Source: an uncultured Bacillota bacterium
GTDB lineage: Bacteria; Bacillota; Clostridia; Peptostreptococcales; Anaerovoracaceae
Direction: 5' to 3'
Length of the DNA: 11,114 nucleotides
NCBI GenBank assembly: GCA_946408315.1
Contig: CAMJRV010000043.1
Span: 1 to 11,114, forward strand
In this document: positions 6,715-11,114 of the stretch, piece after piece
Position numbering within the stretch: position 1 is the first letter of the stretch
How the letters are laid out: every line of letters starts with the position of its first letter
Notes under the pieces: model-generated
Seen by the model: the letters and a program-made list of their open reading frames with translations, nothing else
Told to the model about the DNA's origin: nothing
The model's database searches: none
Program-made: the position numbers and the translations under genes

Positions 6715-6846
6715 ATATTTTGTATTTTATATTCACATGAGGGAAAACGGTTGAAAGTTCTCGTTTCGGCGCTCTTGGGCCATTCCCGCCGATGCAAAAA
6801 AGCCTGCTGACCCTCGAAAAGAACATAACTTAAGGAAGTGACCGTC

Positions 6847-7584
6847 ATGTTGCGTATTGCCATCTGCGACGACCAGCCAAGGGAGTTGGAAATCATCAAC
6901 GAGTACATAACAGAATACCTTGGCACTCATACATTGGAAGCAGAGGTGAAAGAGTTCTCCCATCCTGATAAACTGCTGACCATTATTGAAGCCGAGAGCT
7001 TTCATTTCTACATACTGGATATTGTCATGCCCATGGTGAGCGGATTAGAATTAGGCAAAGAAATACGCCGCCTTGATCGGGAGGCGCAGATTATCTACGC
7101 CACCACCGAGCCGCAGTTTGCATTGCAGGCATACGCCGCAAGCCCCGTCAACTATTTGATTAAGCCGCTTGATAAGCAACAGCTGTTCGAAACACTCGCT
7201 TTTGCTATCTCGAAAATAGACTTATCCGAGGAACAGACATTTACCGTTAAAACCGCCGGGAGTCTGCGTATACTCAATCTGTCCGAGATTCTTTGCTGCG
7301 AATACCGCAGCCATGCTGTCATCTTTACCCTGACCGACGGTGAGGAGGTCATCAGCCGCACTATCCGTGAAAGCTTCGCGGAATATAGTCTTCCCATCCT
7401 AAAGGATACTCGTTTCTTACAATGCCACACCTCATACCTTGTTAATATGCGACGGGTGGAACGCTTTGCAAAGGACAGCTTCACCCTGCGCGGTGGAAAG
7501 GTTGTTCCCATTGCGGCAAAGCAATATCAAGCAGTACGCGATCAATATATGAACTTTCTGATGGCAAAGGAGGGGTGCAGATGA
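6847..7584 (+). CDS. LytTR-family response regulator (AgrA/LytR type)
   Basis: A 245-residue cytoplasmic DNA-binding regulator. The receiver domain (about 1-120) has the acidic pair Asp8-Asp9 in ICDDQ, the phospho-acceptor Asp58 in YILDIVMP, Thr86 in YATTE and Lys106 followed by Pro in YLIKPLD, so all phosphorylation residues are intact. The C-terminal half (about 130-238) is a LytTR DNA-binding domain, recognisable by ILCCEYRSHAVIF, the RFLQCHTSYLVNMRRVE segment and the GGKVVPIAAKQY end. The ATG at 6847 is preferred over an in-frame GTG at 6838: AGGAAG ends at 6838, 8 bases before the ATG, and the next residues begin the receiver domain directly. Its stop overlaps the kinase start by four bases (ATGA). 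It likely binds the repeats at 8917-8950; no similar pair is seen at its own promoter. Confidence 0.93.
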   Translation: MLRIAICDDQPRELEIINEYITEYLGTHTLEAEVKEFSHPDKLLTIIEAESFHFYILDIVMPMVSGLELGKEIRRLDREAQIIYATTEPQFALQAYAASPVNYLIKPLDKQQLFETLAFAISKIDLSEEQTFTVKTAGSLRILNLSEILCCEYRSHAVIFTLTDGEEVISRTIRESFAEYSLPILKDTRFLQCHTSYLVNMRRVERFAKDSFTLRGGKVVPIAAKQYQAVRDQYMNFLMAKEGCR

Positions 7585-8867
7585 GTGAGCATTTTCCGGA
7601 TTTCCTGCGGGCGGCCATATCCACCACCGCCAATGTTCTACTGATGATAACCCTTTTACAGCCGAAGTATTCCAAAAAGATCACACTACTGACTATGCTC
7701 TGCATTCTCGCCGCCGATTTAGGCACGGCGATTTACTGCTATCTCAGCGGAAATTTGACCTTGCTTTCAAAACTTGACATAGTCCTGTTTGCGGTGCTTT
7801 GCTTTGCGGTGCGACCGCTGTTCAAAGACACCTTCATGCAGTGGCTGTTTTCCTATCTCACCGTCCAGAACATCAGCGATGCCGTCATTGTCCTCAGCTT
7901 TATCGGCTCAAGGCATTTACCTTATCCCCCTTATGCCAACTCCCTGCTGCGCATCATCTTGTTCGGCACTTTTCTGCTGATTTTGTCGCGATATGTACGT
8001 CCGCTGTATCGGCAGGCGGTGGAGCATTGGTCGGCGTACTTCGCCGTGGCGCTGGGCATTTACATCACGTTCAACTATTATGTTCTGTCCTCGGACGATA
8101 TTGTCGTTACCCTGACGGAGCAGGCGGTACCGCTGCTTCTGGTGATTTTTATCGGACTTGCTGCCTACGGATCCATTATCCTCTCCCTTAAAAATCTCCA
8201 GCGAGAATATCGGATCAAAGAGGAGAACCAGAAAATGCAGGCGGAGCGAGAATATCTGCAACTGGCCGCAGGTAATATGTCCCAGCGGCTGGAGCTTATG
8301 GAGGAGGTATCGGCGCAGAACAGCCGTGCTGCCCATGACCGCCGTCATTTCAACAATATGATTTTGGCGCTTTTGGAGAAAGATGAAAATCAAGAGGCTG
8401 TTTCTCTACTGAAAAAACAAAATCAGGACACCCCTAAGATAAGTAAGGTCTATTGCGAAAATCCCGCCGTCAACGCCGCCGTCTGCCACTATGCAGGTCT
8501 TGCGGAGCAGTCGGGCATTCTCACAGAGATTGAACTGGATATTCCAAGGGACCTGACCGTGGATTCCCTGGAGCTTTCCATGGTGGTGTCAAATCTTTTG
8601 GAAAATGCTATTGCGGCTTGCTTAAAAAACTCAGGTAGTAGGCCGTTATCAATTCAGTTTATCTGCCGCAATATGGGACGCTTGCTTTTGGAGATAGAAA
8701 ATCCCTGTACAAAAGGTACTGTCCTTGACGAAGAAGGCTACCCCGTCACCCTTGAAGAAGGCCACGGCATTGGTAGCAAAAACGTCATCGCTTTTGCGAA
8801 GAAATATGATGGTGAGCTAATATACCAAGTAGAAAAAGGACTTTTTCGAGTTCGCCTGCTGGTGTAA
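7581..8867 (+). CDS. Membrane sensor histidine kinase, GHKL type (AgrC-like)
   Basis: A 428-residue sensor kinase paired with the upstream LytTR regulator. The first about 205 residues are hydrophobic, with six or seven predicted membrane segments (approximately 12-27, 34-54, 66-80, 88-108, 122-138, 150-169, 183-202), resembling AgrC/VirS-type peptide or membrane sensors. A coiled-coil stretch follows (about 205-245). The phospho-acceptor region is AAHDRRHFNNM, with His252 the likely site. The GHKL ATPase domain shows the N-box SNLLENAIAACLKN (337-350) and glycine motif EGHGIGSKNV (393-402), and ends VRLLV. The ATG at 7581 is chosen over an in-frame GTG at 7575 because AAAGGAGGGG (7566-7574) is correctly placed for it and it forms an ATGA overlap with the regulator. 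The signal is unknown; no AgrD-like pheromone or AgrB-like processing gene is in the window. Confidence 0.92.
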   Translation: MSEHFPDFLRAAISTTANVLLMITLLQPKYSKKITLLTMLCILAADLGTAIYCYLSGNLTLLSKLDIVLFAVLCFAVRPLFKDTFMQWLFSYLTVQNISDAVIVLSFIGSRHLPYPPYANSLLRIILFGTFLLILSRYVRPLYRQAVEHWSAYFAVALGIYITFNYYVLSSDDIVVTLTEQAVPLLLVIFIGLAAYGSIILSLKNLQREYRIKEENQKMQAEREYLQLAAGNMSQRLELMEEVSAQNSRAAHDRRHFNNMILALLEKDENQEAVSLLKKQNQDTPKISKVYCENPAVNAAVCHYAGLAEQSGILTEIELDIPRDLTVDSLELSMVVSNLLENAIAACLKNSGSRPLSIQFICRNMGRLLLEIENPCTKGTVLDEEGYPVTLEEGHGIGSKNVIAFAKKYDGELIYQVEKGLFRVRLLV

Positions 8868-8916
8868 GAGTAGATATTTTTCATTTGTCAAGGCAAGTTT
8901 CAAGTGAATATGCGTT

Positions 8917-8950
8917 TTTTAAGTGTAAAAATGAGTCTTTTAAGTGTAAA
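8917..8950 (+). promoter_or_regulatory. Paired direct repeats, probable LytTR operator
   Basis: TTTTAAGTGTAAA occurs exactly twice, at 8917-8929 and 8938-8950, with a 21-base period (two helical turns). Within it the nine-base core TAAGTGTAA (8920-8928, 8941-8949) fits the known LytTR half-site pattern at seven of nine positions, and the 12-base gap between cores equals the 12-13 bases described for LytTR sites. A weaker third copy, CAAGTGAAT, lies at 8901-8909. The pair is just downstream of the kinase and upstream of the small cysteine-rich gene, so it is a likely activation site for that gene and the surface protein. Confidence 0.7.
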
Positions 8951-8972
8951 GGCTTATTTTTTCTTTTTCTCA

Positions 8973-8981
8973 TGGTATCCT
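8973..8981 (+). promoter_or_regulatory. Candidate extended -10 element behind the LytTR repeats
   Basis: TGG followed by TATCCT (8976-8981) fits an extended -10 box with four of six hexamer matches. The -35 region would fall near 8953-8958 (CTTATT), which is a poor match and lies directly beside the second LytTR repeat. A weak -35 next to an activator site is what an activator-dependent promoter should look like. This is inference from spacing, not a strong match. Confidence 0.35.
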
Positions 8982-9038
8982 CATGGCTGTAACTTATAGA
9001 AAAATCTACATACTTTTCAGCCAAAGGAGTGTGACAGG

Positions 9039-9260
9039 ATGGAAAATCGTCGGCGCAGGAAGGAGGATACACCCCTTTCTGTCCCCAATACCGAAGGCAA
9101 TGTGTGGCCAAAACAGGTCTGTCTGGCTTTTGAACCGAGAGACGATACACCGGAGGGTGTGCGACAGTGCTGGTACTGCCGGTGTGCCGATTTTCATTTG
9201 GACAAGCCCCGCTCACTGGATGTGGGCGTATGCTACTGGCCGAAAAAGATATTGAAATAG
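9039..9260 (+). CDS. Small cysteine-rich hypothetical protein
   Basis: A 73-residue, hydrophilic, basic protein with no signal peptide or membrane segment, beginning MENRRRRKEDTPLSVPNTEG. Five cysteines are present: Cys28, Cys44, Cys47, Cys49 and Cys65. The CWYCRC cluster (44-49) together with Cys65 in GVCYWPKK resembles a small zinc-ribbon-like or knuckle arrangement, with aromatic residues next to the cysteines. I do not recognise a named family. The ribosome-binding site AAAGGAG (9023-9029) is 9 bases before the ATG. It is the first gene after the probable LytTR operator and is followed within 79 bases, with no terminator between, by the surface-protein gene, so the two are probably co-transcribed. 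It could be a metal-binding regulator or accessory factor; a secreted pheromone precursor is unlikely given its N-terminus. Confidence 0.75.
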   Translation: MENRRRRKEDTPLSVPNTEGNVWPKQVCLAFEPRDDTPEGVRQCWYCRCADFHLDKPRSLDVGVCYWPKKILK

Positions 9261-9339
9261 GCAGCGGGTGATATGGTATATAAAGAATCCACTGTACAAT
9301 TAATATCACAGATATACGCAGAATTAGGGAGGGAACTAT

Positions 9340-11114
9340 ATGAAAATAAACAGCTTCAAAAAGGGACTGGCATGGATTCTGTCTTTGGCGGTAATTTTAG
9401 GTTTACTGCCTGCAGTGATGATAACGGCGAGTGCGGCGAGTCCTGCGTTTGCACTTTCGGCGGATTTTTCGGTTCATCCATCACAATCGCCCAGAAGCGT
9501 AGTAGGCTTGCCGGGAGATAAAACCGCTGTACTCCAGTATCATTATGATGCTACAGGCACAGTCACCTACTATCTGAGCATTTACAGCAGTGATGGAAGC
9601 GTGCTGCTGAACGAAAAAAACATCAGCGCATTGATGGATACAAAATATAAAGGTGAGGAATGCAGCATTCTACCCCTGAGCAATGGGAACATTGCCGTTG
9701 CTTACGGGAAAGGGGACAGCAGTGCTGCTATTCTGACGGGCAGCAGCGAGTCCAATCCAGGTGCGTATTTTATGATTCTTGACCAGTCCGGAAACAAGGT
9801 GCTGGGTCAAACGAAGATCAACGCAAGCGATCCGTCCACAGTCCTTACAAGAGCAGTTTCCATGGCTCAGCTTCCAAACGGAAATATCGCCTTTTCGTGG
9901 CAGAGAAATGACAATATCAGCATTGCAACACGGGTGTATACGCAGAGCGGAGCAGCGGCCACAGCCGAAACAGTTCTCATAAGCGGCAATGCCTACCAGA
10001 ACGCGATAGCCGCCGGGGCGGACGGCAAATACATGGTGGTCTATAGCAATAGTGAAGCTTCGCAATACGCGTTTTATTATGCGATTCTTGATTCCGTCAC
10101 AGGCACGGTGATTAAAACGCAGAAGTTTGCTGACGGCAATTCCATGGTGCCGTTGGTAGCCGCCTTGACAAACGGAAACTACCTGTACGGGGCTTACTAT
10201 TATAATACCAGGGAAACAGGAATATATCTCTGCGACGCCTCTGGAAATCCTATCAGGAACTTCACGCTGGATGGGTCGCTCCTTGAGGGCAATATGGCAA
10301 TCAGCAGGGCAACCGGCTCCGAAGGCTTCGTGCTGTGGTCGTACGACGAGGCATCGGTCAATGCGGTTAATAACGCCTATAATACCAACGGGAATTGGTC
10401 CGGCACGCAGTATGTACACCTGAAGTATTATGACAACAATGGCGATTTGCAATACACCACAGCTTCTCCTGTCGATTCCGGGAATACGGCACTGTTGGAC
10501 TATGATGCAGATAGTTGGGATTGGAACATTTACTATTCCCCTTGGTTTTATCTCAGTTCGGGATATGACCGTGGTTTTTCCCTGTATAAAATCAATTACA
10601 CAAGCATGGCGGATTATACATCCGGCATCAAGCTGTTCGATATGGGCACATCCAGCACCTACACCGCAACAGTGACGGTGAATAAGGACGGCGGTGCGTG
10701 GACAGCGGACGCGCCCGTTATCACGATCGGTACTGCGAGCGCAACCGCTTCGGACAATGGATCGGCGTTCTCAAACGGAACATATAACATTTATGCCAAC
10801 GGCGTTGATACGGGGGCAGATATCACGGTATCCGGTACGGCGGCTACGGCTATACTGAACTATTATACCTTAGCACTGACTGCCGGAACAGGTATCACAA
10901 GCGTCAGCGGATCGGGGGTCTATCTTTCCGGCACAACCGTGAATATCGACGCAGTGGTGATGTCAGGCTCTACTTGGGGGAAGTGGTCGGACGACAACAC
11001 AGCCCAAGCCCGCAGCATGACAGTCAGCAGTACCATCTCGCTTACGGCAATTGCGATGGGGAAGGAAGCCACACCGAGCGCGAACTTCACCGCTGCCGGT
11101 TCTGACAGCGGTAC
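9340..11114 (+). CDS. Large secreted repeat-containing surface protein (N-terminal part, incomplete)
   Basis: The frame is open from ATG 9340 to the window end: 591 codons with no stop. AGGGAGGG (about 9327-9333) lies 6 bases before the ATG. The N-terminus is a signal peptide: MKINSFKKG, a hydrophobic core (LAWILSLAVILGLLPAVMI), and candidate cleavage sites near TASA-A or AFA-L, at about residues 30-39. Residues about 100-340 carry recurring blade-like units, LSNGNIAVAYG (113), LPNGNIAFSWQ (178), DGKYMVVYS (228), NGNYLYGAYY (from 277) and EGFVLWS (around 328), suggesting a beta-propeller. From about 440 come surface modules: one running YTATVTVNKDGGAW to ILNYYTLAL, and one starting GTGITSVSGSGVYLSG that resembles the divergent InlB B-repeat family. 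A cell-surface or secreted adhesin-like role is inferred. The C-terminal anchor lies outside the window. Confidence 0.85.
   Translation, partial: MKINSFKKGLAWILSLAVILGLLPAVMITASAASPAFALSADFSVHPSQSPRSVVGLPGDKTAVLQYHYDATGTVTYYLSIYSSDGSVLLNEKNISALMDTKYKGEECSILPLSNGNIAVAYGKGDSSAAILTGSSESNPGAYFMILDQSGNKVLGQTKINASDPSTVLTRAVSMAQLPNGNIAFSWQRNDNISIATRVYTQSGAAATAETVLISGNAYQNAIAAGADGKYMVVYSNSEASQYAFYYAILDSVTGTVIKTQKFADGNSMVPLVAALTNGNYLYGAYYYNTRETGIYLCDASGNPIRNFTLDGSLLEGNMAISRATGSEGFVLWSYDEASVNAVNNAYNTNGNWSGTQYVHLKYYDNNGDLQYTTASPVDSGNTALLDYDADSWDWNIYYSPWFYLSSGYDRGFSLYKINYTSMADYTSGIKLFDMGTSSTYTATVTVNKDGGAWTADAPVITIGTASATASDNGSAFSNGTYNIYANGVDTGADITVSGTAATAILNYYTLALTAGTGITSVSGSGVYLSGTTVNIDAVVMSGSTWGKWSDDNTAQARSMTVSSTISLTAIAMGKEATPSANFTAAGSDSG

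Noticed and set aside
6792..6833. 13-codon frame (MQKSLLTLEKNIT) in the leader of the response regulator
   Set aside because: There is no ribosome-binding site before it and no sign of coding; it was left out as a chance frame, as was a five-codon frame at 6737-6754.
9291..9321. Separate promoter directly before the surface-protein gene
   Set aside because: TGTACA near 9293 has no acceptable -10 partner at 16-18 bases, so co-transcription with the small cysteine-rich gene is simpler.
9273..9521. 82-codon + strand frame overlapping the start of the surface protein
   Set aside because: It overlaps the signal peptide of the longer frame at 9340, which has a strong ribosome-binding site and a clean signal sequence; this frame has no comparable support.
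1..11114. CRISPR array, tRNA, rRNA or transposase genes
   Set aside because: I saw no regularly spaced repeats beyond the two-copy LytTR pair, no tRNA-like or rRNA segments, and no transposase or integrase motifs.

Overview
This window looks like chromosomal DNA of an amino-acid-fermenting, obligately anaerobic member of the Clostridia (Bacillota). The reasons are a complete block of oxidative ornithine-degradation genes, strong Gram-positive ribosome-binding sites, sigma-A-type promoters and intrinsic terminators with T-tracts. I cannot name the species from sequence alone.

Positions 1-4556 hold a tightly packed catabolic operon on the + strand: the tail of ord, then ortA, ortB, oraS and oraE. 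Together these turn D-ornithine into 2,4-diaminopentanoate (OraS/OraE, adenosylcobalamin plus PLP), oxidise and deaminate it to 2-amino-4-oxopentanoate (Ord), and split that with CoA into acetyl-CoA and alanine (OrtA/OrtB). Ornithine racemase, which supplies D-ornithine, is not in the window. A long stem-loop without a T-tract (1883-1930) separates ortB from oraS.

Positions 4557-4836 are non-coding and unusually structured. A roughly 190-base element has near-perfect terminal inverted arms enclosing three hairpins with three-base loops. It is followed by a likely promoter and an intrinsic-terminator-like hairpin just upstream of a GlmL/MutL-like ASKHA ATPase (4837-6546), a usual partner of cobalamin-dependent aminomutases and mutases. 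This copy carries a C-terminal extension ending in a four-cysteine cluster. A clear terminator (6609-6639) ends this half.

Positions 6640-11114 look like a separate accessory module. A good promoter (6686-6714) precedes a LytTR response regulator and a membrane GHKL histidine kinase that overlap by 4 bp. Next come a paired 21-bp-periodic direct repeat that fits a LytTR operator, a 73-residue cysteine-rich protein, and the first 591 codons of a secreted, repeat-rich surface protein that runs off the window. I infer that the kinase/regulator pair controls the small protein and the surface protein. Arginine codon use is strongly AGA in the ornithine enzymes but mostly CGN in the GlmL-like and two-component genes.
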